A stretch of DNA of 64,000 nucleotides from NCBI GenBank assembly GCA_022184915.1, contig JAGTJU010000001.1, positions 1,056,057 to 1,120,056 of the forward strand, read 5' to 3'. This stretch comes from Myxococcales bacterium (lineage in GTDB: Bacteria > Myxococcota_A > Polyangia > Fen-1088). Every line of letters begins with the position of its first letter. The first letter of the stretch is position 1. Shown here in pieces: positions 18,415-28,542 of the stretch. The notes beneath the pieces were generated by a model that was given only the letters and a program-made list of their open reading frames with translations, had not been told where the DNA came from and did no database searches. The position numbers and the translations under genes are program-made.

Positions 18415-19944
18415 TTAGGCCTTGAGGTCGGGGGCGAACTGCTTGCCGAACTCGCCGAGCACCTTGCGCATGGCCTGCACGAGCTCGTCGTATTGTTTGC
18501 CGTTTTTGCCCTTCTCACGAAGGTCGGTCCACAGCTGGGGGTGGCTGCTGTCGACGAAGGCGTAAAGCTCCGATTCGTAGCGGCGCACCACCGACACCGG
18601 CAAGGCGTCGACGTAGCCGTTCGTGGCGGCGAAAATGATGAGCACCTGCCGTTCGACGGGCAGCGGCTCGTACTGACCCTGCTTGAGCAACTCGGTGAGG
18701 CGGGCGCCGCGGTTGAGCTGCTGCTGCGTGGCCTTGTCGAGGTCCGAACCGAACTGAGCGAAGGCCGCGAGTTCGCGGTACTGGGCCAGCTCGAGACGGA
18801 GCTTGCCGGCCACCTTCTTCATGGCGGCGATCTGGGCGGCGCCGCCGACGCGAGACACCGAGATGCCCACGTTCAGCGCGGGACGCTGGCCCGAGTAGAA
18901 CAGATCGCTTTCGAGGTAGATCTGACCGTCGGTGATCGAGATGACGTTCGTGGGGATGTACGCCGAAACGTCGCCCGCCTGCGTCTCGATGATGGGCAAC
19001 GCGGTGAGTGACCCAGCGCCAAGCTCGTCCGACACCTTGCAGGCGCGCTCGAGGAGGCGGCTGTGCAGGTAAAACACGTCGCCCGGATAAGCTTCGCGGC
19101 CGGGCGGGCGGCGCAGCAGCAGGGAGAGCTGACGATAGGCAACAGCCTGCTTCGACAAATCGTCATAAACGATGAGGCCGTGGCGGCCGCTGTCGCGGTA
19201 GTACTCCGCCATGGCTACGCCCGTATAGGGCGCGAGGAACTGCAACGGGGCGGACTCGGAGGCCGTGGCGGCGATGATGGTGGTGTAGGCCATCGCGCCG
19301 TGCTCGCGGAGCTTCTCCACCACCGAGGCTACCGTGGATTGCTTCTGTCCGATGGCCACGTAGAAGCAGTGAACGTCCTGGCCTTTTTGATTGATGATCG
19401 TGTCGATCGCCACGGCGGTCTTGCCGGTCTGGCGGTCACCGATGATGAGCTCGCGCTGCCCGCGGCCGATCGGGATCATGGCGTCGATGGCCTTCAGGCC
19501 CGTTTGCATCGGCTCGTGCACCGGCTTACGGGCGATCACGCCCGGCGCCTTCAGCTCGATCTTGCGGAATTCTTTGGTGTCGAGCGGGCCCTTTCCGTCG
19601 ATCGGCTCGCCGAGCGCATTGACCACGCGGCCGATGAGTGCGTCACCCACGGGCACCTGGGCGATCTTGCCCGTGCGCTTGACCGTGGCGCCTTCTCGAA
19701 TCTTCTGGAACTCGCCGAGGAGGGCGCAGCCCACGTTGTCCTCTTCGAGGTTCAAAACCAAGCCCACCACGCCGTGTCCGAAGTCGAGCAGCTCGCCCGC
19801 CATGGCGTTTTCCAGGCCGTAGACACGGGCAATGCCGTCACCGGTTTCCAGCACCGTGCCGGTTTCGGTCACCTCGACCTTTTGGTCGAAGTTCTCGATC
19901 TCTTTGCGGATGATCTGGCTTATCTCTTCGGCGCGAATTTGCAT
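18415..19944 (-). CDS. atpA: ATP synthase F1 subunit alpha
   Basis: 509-residue non-catalytic nucleotide-binding subunit. It starts [20 protein letters not shown], carries the P-loop [13 protein letters not shown], and has the alpha signature region [20 protein letters not shown]. Length is typical. It is placed after atpH (22 bp) and directly before atpG, the standard F1 order. Confidence 0.98.
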   Translation of the reverse strand: MQIRAEEISQIIRKEIENFDQKVEVTETGTVLETGDGIARVYGLENAMAGELLDFGHGVVGLVLNLEEDNVGCALLGEFQKIREGATVKRTGKIAQVPVGDALIGRVVNALGEPIDGKGPLDTKEFRKIELKAPGVIARKPVHEPMQTGLKAIDAMIPIGRGQRELIIGDRQTGKTAVAIDTIINQKGQDVHCFYVAIGQKQSTVASVVEKLREHGAMAYTTIIAATASESAPLQFLAPYTGVAMAEYYRDSGRHGLIVYDDLSKQAVAYRQLSLLLRRPPGREAYPGDVFYLHSRLLERACKVSDELGAGSLTALPIIETQAGDVSAYIPTNVISITDGQIYLESDLFYSGQRPALNVGISVSRVGGAAQIAAMKKVAGKLRLELAQYRELAAFAQFGSDLDKATQQQLNRGARLTELLKQGQYEPLPVERQVLIIFAATNGYVDALPVSVVRRYESELYAFVDSSHPQLWTDLREKGKNGKQYDELVQAMRKVLGEFGKQFAPDLKA

Positions 19945-19966
19945 CGGAGCGTTCCTGTTCGTGTGG

Positions 19967-20524
19967 CTAGTTCAAAATTTTGCGGGAGAGGGTTTCGAGG
20001 CGGCTTCGCAGACTCCCGTCCAACACCAGATCACCCACGTGCGCCACCACGCCCCCGAGGATTTCGGGATCCACCGAGGTCTCGAGCAGCACCTGCTTGC
20101 CCGTGCGCGCCTCGAGCGCGGCGCGGATTTCGTCGAGGGCCGCACTGTCGAGTGGGGTCGCCGAAACGACGCGTCCGCGGACGCGACCAAGACGCTCGTC
20201 GGTAAGACGCTGATAGGCCGAAGCCACGCGAGGCAGCTCGATGATGCGCCTGCGCTCGAGCAAGAGCCGCACGAAGCGCCGCACCTCGGAGCTCGCCCCC
20301 ACGGGCGGCAAGAGGGCGCCCAAAATGCCGTCCAAAATGGCGCGTTTCTCGGAGTCCTTCACCACGGGGTTGGCCATGGCGTTGCGGAGCTCCTCGGAGC
20401 CGGCGAACACCTCGGCCAAGAGGCCGAGCTCGCGGCCGTAGGCCTCGAACTGCCCGTTGTCACATCCGAGTGAGAACAGGGCGCGTGCGTAGCGCCGCGA
20501 AACCGATCCAGCCAGGGCGGCCAT
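19967..20524 (-). CDS. atpH: ATP synthase F1 subunit delta
   Basis: 185-residue peripheral-stalk subunit. The N-terminal helix bundle begins [13 protein letters not shown] and the C-terminal region is [20 protein letters not shown], typical of delta/OSCP. The start ATG shares its last base with the atpF stop codon, so the two are translationally coupled. Confidence 0.95.
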   Translation of the reverse strand: MAALAGSVSRRYARALFSLGCDNGQFEAYGRELGLLAEVFAGSEELRNAMANPVVKDSEKRAILDGILGALLPPVGASSEVRRFVRLLLERRRIIELPRVASAYQRLTDERLGRVRGRVVSATPLDSAALDEIRAALEARTGKQVLLETSVDPEILGGVVAHVGDLVLDGSLRSRLETLSRKILN

Positions 20525-21147
20525 CAGGCGCTCCTCTTTTCAGAGCCCGCCTGAACGTCGCTCACGAAGGCGCTGACGAGGCGCTGTTGGTCAGCGCCGT
20601 TGATCGAACGGCGCAACACGTCTTCGGCGATCCGCGCGGCAGCGCGTGCCACTTCCGCCCTGAAGCCCAGCTCGGCTTGCTTGACCTGTTGATCGAGGAG
20701 GAAGCGTGTTTCTTCCTCGATGCGCTTGGCCCGCTCTTCTGCGGCCGCGACCAGACGTTGCCTCTCGGCCTCGGCGGAGTCTTTCATCGACTGCCGCAGC
20801 TGGGTGATCTCGGCCTCGAGGTTCGACAGCCGGACCTCCTGGGCCTTCAGCTTGGCCTCGGCGTCGTTGCGCAGGCGCTCGGCCTCTTCCAGGTCGACCT
20901 TCATCTTTTCGTGCCGGGACCCGAGCGCTTTGTTCAGCGCTCCGCCCGCGTACTTGACGAGGATGAAGAGCAGCACGCCGAAGTTGAAGAGCTGCAAGGC
21001 CAGGGTCTTGCCGTCGATGGCGTGGCCTCCACCGTGGTGTTCGGCCCCCTCGGACTCGACGCCGAAGGCGAGGGCCGGGAACGTGACCACCAGGACGGGC
21101 AGCACCAAAAGCGCCGCCCGCGTCGCTCCGTTTCGGATTCGGCTCAT
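20524..21147 (-). CDS. atpF: ATP synthase F0 subunit b
   Basis: 207-residue stator subunit. Two N-terminal hydrophobic stretches are seen: ALLVLPVLVVTFPALAF, which looks like an extra signal-like segment, and LQLFNFGVLLFILVKYAGGA, the true F0 anchor. A long charged coiled coil follows (LEEAERLRNDAEAKLKAQE). The extra N-terminal segment makes it longer than the usual 155-165 residues. It overlaps the b'-type gene by 4 bp, and two b-type subunits together imply a heterodimeric stator. Confidence 0.93.
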   Translation of the reverse strand: MSRIRNGATRAALLVLPVLVVTFPALAFGVESEGAEHHGGGHAIDGKTLALQLFNFGVLLFILVKYAGGALNKALGSRHEKMKVDLEEAERLRNDAEAKLKAQEVRLSNLEAEITQLRQSMKDSAEAERQRLVAAAEERAKRIEEETRFLLDQQVKQAELGFRAEVARAAARIAEDVLRRSINGADQQRLVSAFVSDVQAGSEKRSA

Positions 21148-21695
21148 GATACGCTCCGTCCCAAGATGCGGGCGGCGGCATCCTTGCCCAGCGCCTCGGC
21201 TCGTTCTTGCAGGTTTGCGCGCTGGGCGGCCAGGGCTTCTTCCAGCTTGACCTTGGCCTCGGCGAGCGCCCTTTGGGCTTTTCCGTGCGCTTCGGCGAGC
21301 AGCGTTTGCTCGCGTGCCTGGGCTTCAGCGCGGGCCACGGCCAGTGCGCCCGCGCCTTCACGGCGGGCCGCGATCAACTCTTGATCCACCTTGGCGAGCC
21401 GGGCTTCGGCGTCCGCGGTCATCCGCTCGGCTTGGGCGCGGTAACCGTCCACCCGCGTGCTGCGCTCTGCCCTGATCCTTATATAGGGCCGCCAGAGGAC
21501 GGGCGTCAGCACAGCCAGCAGGACCAGGAACAGCCCCAGCATCACGAACGCTGTGCCGTCGATGTCGAGCAGCTGTGACTCCTCGGCGTGAGGGGCCGCG
21601 GCCAGCGCAGACAACACACTCGAGCTCAGGCCCGTGGTGAGGCCTGATAGACTCGACGAAAGGTAAGACACTCCGGAAAGTAGGGCGGAATTCAT
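21144..21695 (-). CDS. ATP synthase F0 subunit b' (second b-type)
   Basis: About 184 residues with one membrane anchor (IDGTAFVMLGLFLVLLAVLT) and a long alanine/glutamate coiled coil (AERMTADAEARLAKVDQEL). Sequence and position upstream of atpF mark it as the b' partner. The ATG at 21695 is preferred over a TTG at 21725, but both are possible. It is the first gene of the operon here; genes for subunits a and c (atpB, atpE) and atpI are not upstream, so F0 must be encoded in at least two loci. Confidence 0.88.
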   Translation of the reverse strand: MNSALLSGVSYLSSSLSGLTTGLSSSVLSALAAAPHAEESQLLDIDGTAFVMLGLFLVLLAVLTPVLWRPYIRIRAERSTRVDGYRAQAERMTADAEARLAKVDQELIAARREGAGALAVARAEAQAREQTLLAEAHGKAQRALAEAKVKLEEALAAQRANLQERAEALGKDAAARILGRSVS

Positions 21696-21981
21696 GGCGG
21701 TAAAGCCCGGGGCCTCGCGTACCAAATCCCGCTGTGAGCGTCAAGCAGAGCCGGTCGAGACCTGGGTAGTCCGAGCGCGCGTAAGGTCGCACAACCGGCC
21801 TGGCATCGCCAGCCCATTCGGCGCGCGCGTGACGATTCGGCATCACCCTCTTCCCGCGCGGCCCCAGGCCTGACCTGGTGCTGAGCTCGGTGGGTGAAAC
21901 GCGTCGCGCGATCCCGTCGTGTGCCGAGGTCTACGGCTGCGCTTCGTTTCGGCCACGCAACGGCCTGCAGAACTTTCGCGC

Positions 21982-23493
21982 TCAGGACTTCAGTGTTTCT
22001 TGGCGCCAGGGCGAGATGCTCGCGGTCTCGGCGGGCTCGGCTGCGACGGATTGGCTCGCGACGTGCGCCGCTGCCGCGATCGCCGCCTGGAGCCGCTGCG
22101 CGTCCGCCGGGGGAGGTGGCGTGAGCGCGGCCTTGTTTTTCTCGATGAAGCCGGTGTCGTAAGCGCCCGCGATGAAGTCATCGTTCACCATCACCAGGCG
22201 GTGGAATGCCAGGTTCGTTTTGATGCCCCCCACGTGGTACTCGTCGAGCGCCCGCCGCATGCGGGCGATGGCCTCGGCTCGATCCGTGCCCCAGGTGCAG
22301 AGCTTCGAGATCATGGGATCGTAGTAAACGGAGATGGTGCTGCCGGAGGTCACGCCCGAGTCGTCGCGGACGCCCGGCCCGGAGGGCACCGACAAGTCCG
22401 TAATGGTGCCGGGGGAGGGCAGAAACTTCACGGGATCCTCCGCATACACCCGGCACTCGATGGCAGCACCCCGGCGGGGGATCTGATCTTGGGTGAGGGG
22501 GAGCGGCTTGCCCATCGCGACCTCGAGCTGCCACCTCACCAAGTCGAGGCCCGTCACCAGCTCGGTGACCGGGTGCTCGACTTGAAGGCGTGTGTTCATC
22601 TCCAGAAAATAAAAGTGCCGGGTGTCTGCATCGAAGAGCATCTCGACCGTGCCGGCGCCGACGTAGGCCACGGACTTCGCCGCGGCAACCGCGACGGCGC
22701 CCATCTTCTGCCGCGTCTCTTCGTCGAGCGCAGGGGAGGGCGATTCTTCGATGACCTTTTGGTTGCGGCGCTGGACCGAGCAATCTCGTTCATAGAGGTG
22801 CACCACGTGGCCCTGGTGGTCACCGAAGACCTGGATCTCGATGTGACGGGCGCGCAGGATCGCCTTCTCCAGGTAAACTGCATCGTCACCAAACGCCGCC
22901 TTGGATTCGCGCTGGGCCGCTGCCAGCGCGGCCTCGAGCTTGTCTTCGCTCGGCACGAGCCGCATGCCCCGTCCACCCCCACCCGCGGCGGCCTTCAACA
23001 TCACGGGATAGCCGATGCGGGCGGCGGCCTCGAGCGCCTGTGCCGGTGTCTCGAAGCCCCGGCCGTGCGGGCCGTTGTCGCCGGGCACGACAGGCACTCC
23101 GGCCGCTTGCATGACCGCCCGCGCCGAGGTTTTGCCGCCCATCGAACGAATGGCAGCCGGCGAGGGACCGATGAAGATGATGCCGGCCTCGGCGCAGGCC
23201 TCGGCGAAGTCGGCGTTTTCGGAGAGGAAGCCGTAGCCAGGATGAATGGCATCCGCCCCCGTCTGCCGAGCGGCGGCGATGATCTTGTCGGCCCGCAGGT
23301 AGCTTTCCCGCGCCGGGGCGGGGCCAATGGGTACCGCCTCGTCCGCCTGGCCCACGAACACGGCTTGCGCGTCGGCCTCCGAGTACACGGCCACCGTGGC
23401 GATACCCATGTCGCGGCACCCGCGGATCACCCGGCAAGCAATTTCGCCGCGGTTGGCGATGAGCACCTTTTTGATCGTCTTGTGTGAGGACAT
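21982..23493 (-). CDS. accC: Biotin carboxylase subunit of an acyl-CoA carboxylase
   Basis: 503-residue ATP-grasp enzyme that carboxylates biotin. It starts KKVLIANRGEIACRVIRGCR, has the glycine-rich ATP loop KAAAGGGGRGMR, and the catalytic block FLEMNTRLQVEHPVTE. After the biotin carboxylase core (about 450 residues) there is a 50-residue alanine-rich tail with no biotinyl Met-Lys-Met site, so the carrier protein must be separate. The extended length resembles the carboxylase subunits of acetyl/propionyl-CoA carboxylases. No accB, accA/D or pccB gene is adjacent. About 200 bp separate it from the ATP synthase operon upstream region. Confidence 0.92.
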   Translation of the reverse strand: MSSHKTIKKVLIANRGEIACRVIRGCRDMGIATVAVYSEADAQAVFVGQADEAVPIGPAPARESYLRADKIIAAARQTGADAIHPGYGFLSENADFAEACAEAGIIFIGPSPAAIRSMGGKTSARAVMQAAGVPVVPGDNGPHGRGFETPAQALEAAARIGYPVMLKAAAGGGGRGMRLVPSEDKLEAALAAAQRESKAAFGDDAVYLEKAILRARHIEIQVFGDHQGHVVHLYERDCSVQRRNQKVIEESPSPALDEETRQKMGAVAVAAAKSVAYVGAGTVEMLFDADTRHFYFLEMNTRLQVEHPVTELVTGLDLVRWQLEVAMGKPLPLTQDQIPRRGAAIECRVYAEDPVKFLPSPGTITDLSVPSGPGVRDDSGVTSGSTISVYYDPMISKLCTWGTDRAEAIARMRRALDEYHVGGIKTNLAFHRLVMVNDDFIAGAYDTGFIEKNKAALTPPPPADAQRLQAAIAAAAHVASQSVAAEPAETASISPWRQETLKS

Positions 23494-23651
23494 GGTGGCT
23501 CCTAAAGCTTATCGCCAGATCGCAGGCGCGGCGAGGGGAGGACCGGATGAGCGACGCCGCGCCTTTTGTTTAGATGGCCGAGATCCAGAGACCTGTGCTC
23601 AAATGGTGGGGACGGTCCCCTTGTCTCGGGGGCCGGCGGGAGTTCGGCGTG

Positions 23652-24428
23652 ATGGATGCAACTCAAGTTCTCGAGCGTCTCCAAGCGAAAGCCAAACCAA
23701 GCGTCGCGAAGACCTACCGGCGCCATGGCGTGTTCGAGCCCTGCTTCGGCGTGAGCTACGCCGACCTTGCGGCGCTCGTGAAAACCCTGGGCGTCGACCA
23801 CGCCCTCGCGCGGCAGCTGTGGGCCTCGGGCAACCACGATGCGCGCGTGCTGGCCACCAAGCTGGCCGATCCGGGAGAGATGGATGCCGGTGAGCTCGAA
23901 ACCTGGGTGTTGGCCGCGGGCAACTCCCTCATCACGGACGCGCTGGCGGGACTTGCGGCCCGCATGCTGGCCGCCAAACCGCTGGCTTTGGCCTGGATCG
24001 ATGATCCGGGTGAGTGGGTGTCGTCGGTGGGCTGGGGGGTGTTGAGTTTGCTGGCGTTCGAGGGGCGCCTGCGCGCTCCCGAAGCGTCGTCCCTGCTCGC
24101 GCGGGTGCGCAAGGGCATCGGGGGAGCGCCCAACCGCACCCGTCACGCCATGAACATGGCCCTCATCGCCATCGGGGGGACCATGGACGGGCTGCGAGAC
24201 GAGGCCCTCAAGGTGGCGCGGGACGTTTCGCCGGTGCGTGTGGACCACGGGCACACCGGCTGTGCGACCCCCGACGCCGAGCCCTACATCCTGCGTATGG
24301 CGGCTCGGGCGCGCCCCGCGCGACCCACCGGACCCAATAAGGCGGCAAAAAAGGCCTCCAAGCGGGGGGCGAAAAAAGCCCGCAAGCCGGCGGCGAAGAA
24401 AGCGCCCAAGCCCGCGCGGGGCAGGTAG
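23652..24428 (+). CDS. DNA alkylation repair (AlkD-like HEAT) protein
   Basis: 258 residues. The block DATQVLERLQAKAKPSVAKT and repeated helical segments (LARQLWASGNHDARVLATKL, WVSSVGWGVLSLLAF) match the AlkD/AlkC family of HEAT-repeat DNA glycosylases acting on alkylated bases. The C-terminal 45 residues are a lysine/alanine tail (KKASKRGAKKARKPAAKKAP), a typical nonspecific DNA-binding extension in this lineage. The start at 23652 gives the family N-terminus; an upstream in-frame ATG at 23574 adds 26 poorly conserved residues. It converges with the gamma-glutamyltransferase gene. Confidence 0.82.
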   Translation: MDATQVLERLQAKAKPSVAKTYRRHGVFEPCFGVSYADLAALVKTLGVDHALARQLWASGNHDARVLATKLADPGEMDAGELETWVLAAGNSLITDALAGLAARMLAAKPLALAWIDDPGEWVSSVGWGVLSLLAFEGRLRAPEASSLLARVRKGIGGAPNRTRHAMNMALIAIGGTMDGLRDEALKVARDVSPVRVDHGHTGCATPDAEPYILRMAARARPARPTGPNKAAKKASKRGAKKARKPAAKKAPKPARGR

Positions 24429-24473
24429 GCGCCTGGCGGGGGGGACCTCCGCCTCCCGGCGGATGCCGCCGGT

Positions 24474-26195
24474 TTACAACCCGGAAGGCTGCCCGTCGCC
24501 CCGGAACTCGGCGGCGGCCTCGAGTCCTGCGTCCGTCCTGACGACCACGTTCACCTTCGTGAGGTGGTCTCGGCTTTGGGTCGTGTGCCCGCGCCGCTCC
24601 AGATTGCGTACCACGTCGCTTGGAACCTGCGGCTCGTAGACCAAGGTGCCAGGCATCCACTGATGGTGAATCCGAGGTGAGGCCGACGCTGCCTGGGCGT
24701 CCATCCCGAAGTCGAGCACGTTCAGCAGCACCTGGAGCGTGCCGCTGATGATCGTGGGCCCACCGGCGCCGCCCACGGCCATCCGCACACCGCGGTCGTC
24801 GAACACCAGGGTGGGTGACATGGACGACAGGGGCCGTTTGCGCGGGGCCACGGCGTTCTTCTCCGTCCCGAGAAGCCGGAAGGCATTCTCCACACCGGGC
24901 TTGATCGCGAAGTCGTCCATCTCGTTGTTGAGCACCACGCCGAAGCGGTCGGTGACGATGTGCGAACCGAACCACAGGTTAATCGTGGTGGTCAACGCCA
25001 CGGCGTTCCCCTCGTCGTCGATGACCGAAAGGTGCGCCGTGCCGCCATCGTCGGCTGCGCGCGGATCATCGCCTGGCATCCCGTAGGCGTCTGCGGCAAG
25101 CACGCCGTCGGGTTTGAACCGCTTGGCCAGCTGCAGGTGGTAGGCAGGTGAGAGCAGCTTGTCGAGGGGCACCTCGACGAAGTCGGTATCACCCAGGTGC
25201 CGGGCCCGATCGGCGAAGCCGTGTTTGAGCGCCTCGGCCACGGCGTGCAAGTACGCCGACGAGCCGGCCTCGAGTCGTTTCGGGTCGGGCAAAACGTGCG
25301 CGAGGATGCCCAGCGCCGTGGCAATGACGATGCCACCAGACGAGGGCGGCGGCATGGTGACCACGCGGTGGCCGCGGTAGTTCACCTCGAGGGGCTCGCG
25401 CGCCGTGACGTCGTAGGTCTTCAGATCCTCGAGGGTCATCACCCCCTGCGCCTGCTGAACGGCGTTCACGATGTCTTCGGCAATGGGACCCTCGTAAAAG
25501 GCGCGGGGGCCCTGCTGGGCAAGCACCCCAAGCGTACGGCCCAGCGTGGGACGGCGAAGGACGTCGCCGGGTTTGACGTCCGCGGCCTTGCCCTTGAAGG
25601 CGAAGACCTTCGTGATCATCGGATCGTCCTTCATGACCTGGCTCACCATCCATGCGACCTGCGGTGTTGCAGGGACGCCGCGGGCCAGACGCTCGGCGGG
25701 TGCCACGCAGCGGGAGAAGGGCAGTTTGCCCCAGCGTGCGACCATGTCGGCCAAGCCCTTCACCTCGCCCGGCACGGCCACGGCCAGGCCGTGTTGTCGC
25801 GAGAGCGCGGGATCCGGCTTGCCGTCGCGGTAGAAGAGCTGCGGCGAGACGCGGGCGGGGGCGCGCTCGCGGAAATCCAACACGTGAACTTGCTTCGGCT
25901 TGGCGAGATAAACCAGCGCGAAGCCACCGCCACCGATGCCCGAGCCGTGAGGGTTCACCACGCCGAGGGCCAAGGCCGTGGCGCACGCGGCGTCGATCGC
26001 GTTGCCGCCCCCGCGCAGGAGGGCTGTGCCCGCCTGCGAGGCAGCGGGGTGATCCGAGGCGACGGCGCCCTGCTTGGCCCGCAAAGGTGCGGGTGTGGCA
26101 CCCCACGCCCGCGTGCCTGCACCTACGATGACCAGCAGCCCGAAGAGGCGTGCGCCAAGGCCAGTGCCCCGCTTCGCTTCGCGTACATGCCTCAT
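24474..26195 (-). CDS. ggt: Gamma-glutamyltransferase proenzyme
   Basis: 573-residue N-terminal nucleophile hydrolase. The start MRHVREAKRGTGLGARLFGL leads into a signal-like hydrophobic stretch ending TRAWG-A, so export to the periplasm is expected. Conserved blocks include GGNAIDAACATALALGVVNP and GSGIGGGGFALVY. The autocleavage nucleophile is T386 in DDGGTAHLSV, which would give a small subunit of about 188 residues. The start at 26195 is chosen because longer in-frame sequence upstream is not signal-like and overlaps the divergent promoter region. It acts on glutathione and gamma-glutamyl peptides. Confidence 0.93.
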   Translation of the reverse strand: MRHVREAKRGTGLGARLFGLLVIVGAGTRAWGATPAPLRAKQGAVASDHPAASQAGTALLRGGGNAIDAACATALALGVVNPHGSGIGGGGFALVYLAKPKQVHVLDFRERAPARVSPQLFYRDGKPDPALSRQHGLAVAVPGEVKGLADMVARWGKLPFSRCVAPAERLARGVPATPQVAWMVSQVMKDDPMITKVFAFKGKAADVKPGDVLRRPTLGRTLGVLAQQGPRAFYEGPIAEDIVNAVQQAQGVMTLEDLKTYDVTAREPLEVNYRGHRVVTMPPPSSGGIVIATALGILAHVLPDPKRLEAGSSAYLHAVAEALKHGFADRARHLGDTDFVEVPLDKLLSPAYHLQLAKRFKPDGVLAADAYGMPGDDPRAADDGGTAHLSVIDDEGNAVALTTTINLWFGSHIVTDRFGVVLNNEMDDFAIKPGVENAFRLLGTEKNAVAPRKRPLSSMSPTLVFDDRGVRMAVGGAGGPTIISGTLQVLLNVLDFGMDAQAASASPRIHHQWMPGTLVYEPQVPSDVVRNLERRGHTTQSRDHLTKVNVVVRTDAGLEAAAEFRGDGQPSGL

Positions 26196-26367
26196 GTGCG
26201 TTCGATCCCGTCGTGTGCGGTTGCCCTCACCGTTTTCACGACGCCCGAGCGGCTGCGCGGTTTCCGTCGTGCGAGGCGCGGCGTAGTATTGTTGAACCGC
26301 CATGCCCTTGGGCGTATACCAGGGGCCGGGCGCGCGGGTCAGGGAAAACCGCTCGGCAAAACGATTC

Positions 26368-28539
26368 ATGGCTCAACCCCCTTCTGGTTCTAGTAGCTCA
26401 CCTGGTGATGGCTCGCGGTTGGCGCTGCGGATCAAGTTTCGCAGTGAAAACCTCGAGAGCTTCGTCGAGCGCTACGGCGCCGATGTGAGCCCGGGTGGCA
26501 TTTTCATCCGCTCGCGCCAGCCCTTGACCGTGGGCACCAAGGTGTCATTCACGCTTTCGCTCCTCAATGGCATTCCGGTCCTGGTGGGTGAGGGCACCGT
26601 GGCGTGGTCCCGTCAGCCCGAAGGCGATCGGCCGGGGGGCAACCCGGGCATGGGCATTCGCTTCGACCTGCTCAACGACGAAAGTCGGATGAAGCTGAAC
26701 CGCATCCTCGAGGCCAAAACCGCCCACGACAAGGCGGGCAAACCCTCGGTGAGGGGCCCCACGCCGATTCCCGAAGACCCCGGTGTGCCCGTTTCGGCCG
26801 CGGCCTTGACGGCGGCGGCGAGCGAAGCCACGGCCAAGGTGCGTTTGACCACCGACGGACGCATCGTCAGGGATCTTCCGGCCCCTGCCGAGGCGCCGGC
26901 TTCGCGACCGCGCTCGATCTCTCCAGGTTTCGGCGATGCCGAGCCCACCCGTCTCACCGCGCCGCCGGTCGAAGCTTTGCGCAGGTCCACGCCCCCTTCG
27001 GGCGCGCCCGTCGACAAGGGCTTTGGCCCCTCGGCGACCCTGGCGGGTCCTGGAACTCCGTCCACCCAAGGCGGAGAGGCGATTCGTCCCCCGCCGGCCC
27101 AGGCGCGGGAGGTGAAGCGCTCGCCCACACCGGTCTTCGGTGCACCTCGTCCCCGCCCCGCGGGGGGCGGCGGCTTTGCTTCCACGGTGGCCTTTGGCGC
27201 CGAAGCCACCCGCGCGCGCCCGGGCACGCCGGCCCTGCCCGGCGAACCCACGCGCGGCGGCGTCACGCCCGGACCCGACCTGCTGCTCCGCGCCACGCCG
27301 CCCCCGGTGGCCGTGGCCAGCCCTTCTTCCGTGTTTTCCCGTCCCACTCCCGTCCCCTCGGGTCCGATCACCACGGGCCGCAGTGGTCCGGTGGTCAACC
27401 GCCCCACCGGCACGCGGCCCGCGGAACCTGGCACGTCCGCGCTGCCGAAGGTTGGCGGTGCGGGTGCGTGGTCGTCCGACCAGACGGAGATCGTCGAAGA
27501 CGTGCCGAACTTCGATGACCTCGACGACAAGAGCGCCCGGGCTCACGAGCCCCCGGGCGCGGGTTCGGTCTCGGGCGAGCCGGCAGGCGCCTCGCCGCAG
27601 ACGAGCGAGACGGGGATGCCCGCGCTCACGAACCTCTTCGAGGACGAAATGCTGCCAGGTCTTGGCGATGCAGCGCCCTTGGTGAGCGGTCCCGATGCGG
27701 GGACCGCGTTTGGCGTGGTCGAGTCGACGGGTCGGGGCCGAGGGGCGTCACCGGCAGGACCCGCACCCGGGACCAGCATGGTGGCCCGAAGGGCCGAGCT
27801 GACGGAACCAGGAACGCGCCGGCGCCGCGGGGTATTGTGGATGGTGCTGGGTGCGGTGGCCGTGGGAGCTGCGGTGTTCACGTTCGTGGAACTGAGCGGG
27901 CCCGGGGGCACGCGCGAAGTGACCCCCGTGGCCGTGCCGACGCCTGAGCCCGTGGTCGAGGCGCCCTCCGAGGCCCCTGTGGCCGAGGCGCCCCCAACGC
28001 CCGAGGAGACGCCCGCGCCGGCGGACCCGAAGCCTTCGCCCAAGCTGGCGGTGGCGGAAGACCCCGCCCCCAAGCCCCAGGTGGAAAAGCCGGCCCCGCG
28101 GGCGCCCGCGAAGCCCGTGCGGGAGGCCCCCCGCGCCGCAGGCACCGTGGTCTCGTCGGCCCCCATCATCGATGACACACTGGACGAGCCGGCGGGAGAA
28201 ACCGCGGGCGACGAAGCCACTGCGATCCGCTGGCTGCGCGTGCGCTCGGTGCCGGCGGGCGCCGAAGTGTTCATCGACGGGGAGTCCGAGGGGCAAACGC
28301 CGTTTCAGCGCCGCATCTTCGACGCCACCCGCCCCTACGCCCTGTCCGTGCGCAAGGAAGGCTACGAACCCTACGAGCGGCTGCTCAGCAGCTCGGATCC
28401 TTGGGTGAAAGCCCGGGGTGAGTTCATCTTGACCGTCACCGTCAAACTGCGCCGTGTGGCCCCGGTTCCGGCCGAGGGAACGCCGGCGCCGGTCGAGGGC
28501 GAGCCCGCTCCCTCTGCCCCACCGGCCCCTGCGCTCTAG
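26368..28539 (+). CDS. PilZ - long linker - membrane segment - PEGA domain protein
   Basis: 723 residues. Residues 10-115 are a PilZ-like domain (IKFRSENLESFVERYGADVS, then GMGIRFDLL) of the myxobacterial subgroup. About 370 residues of Pro/Ala/Gly-rich disordered linker follow. A single membrane helix (GVLWMVLGAVAVGAAVFTFV) comes near residue 495. A second Pro/Glu/Ala-rich linker leads to a C-terminal PEGA domain (RSVPAGAEVFIDGESEGQTP and SVRKEGYEPYERLL). The topology suggests cyclic-di-GMP sensing in the cytoplasm coupled to an extracytoplasmic PEGA head. The gene is divergent from ggt; the amidohydrolase gene starts 4 bp downstream. Confidence 0.78.
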   Translation: MAQPPSGSSSSPGDGSRLALRIKFRSENLESFVERYGADVSPGGIFIRSRQPLTVGTKVSFTLSLLNGIPVLVGEGTVAWSRQPEGDRPGGNPGMGIRFDLLNDESRMKLNRILEAKTAHDKAGKPSVRGPTPIPEDPGVPVSAAALTAAASEATAKVRLTTDGRIVRDLPAPAEAPASRPRSISPGFGDAEPTRLTAPPVEALRRSTPPSGAPVDKGFGPSATLAGPGTPSTQGGEAIRPPPAQAREVKRSPTPVFGAPRPRPAGGGGFASTVAFGAEATRARPGTPALPGEPTRGGVTPGPDLLLRATPPPVAVASPSSVFSRPTPVPSGPITTGRSGPVVNRPTGTRPAEPGTSALPKVGGAGAWSSDQTEIVEDVPNFDDLDDKSARAHEPPGAGSVSGEPAGASPQTSETGMPALTNLFEDEMLPGLGDAAPLVSGPDAGTAFGVVESTGRGRGASPAGPAPGTSMVARRAELTEPGTRRRRGVLWMVLGAVAVGAAVFTFVELSGPGGTREVTPVAVPTPEPVVEAPSEAPVAEAPPTPEETPAPADPKPSPKLAVAEDPAPKPQVEKPAPRAPAKPVREAPRAAGTVVSSAPIIDDTLDEPAGETAGDEATAIRWLRVRSVPAGAEVFIDGESEGQTPFQRRIFDATRPYALSVRKEGYEPYERLLSSSDPWVKARGEFILTVTVKLRRVAPVPAEGTPAPVEGEPAPSAPPAPAL

Positions 28540-28542
28540 GCT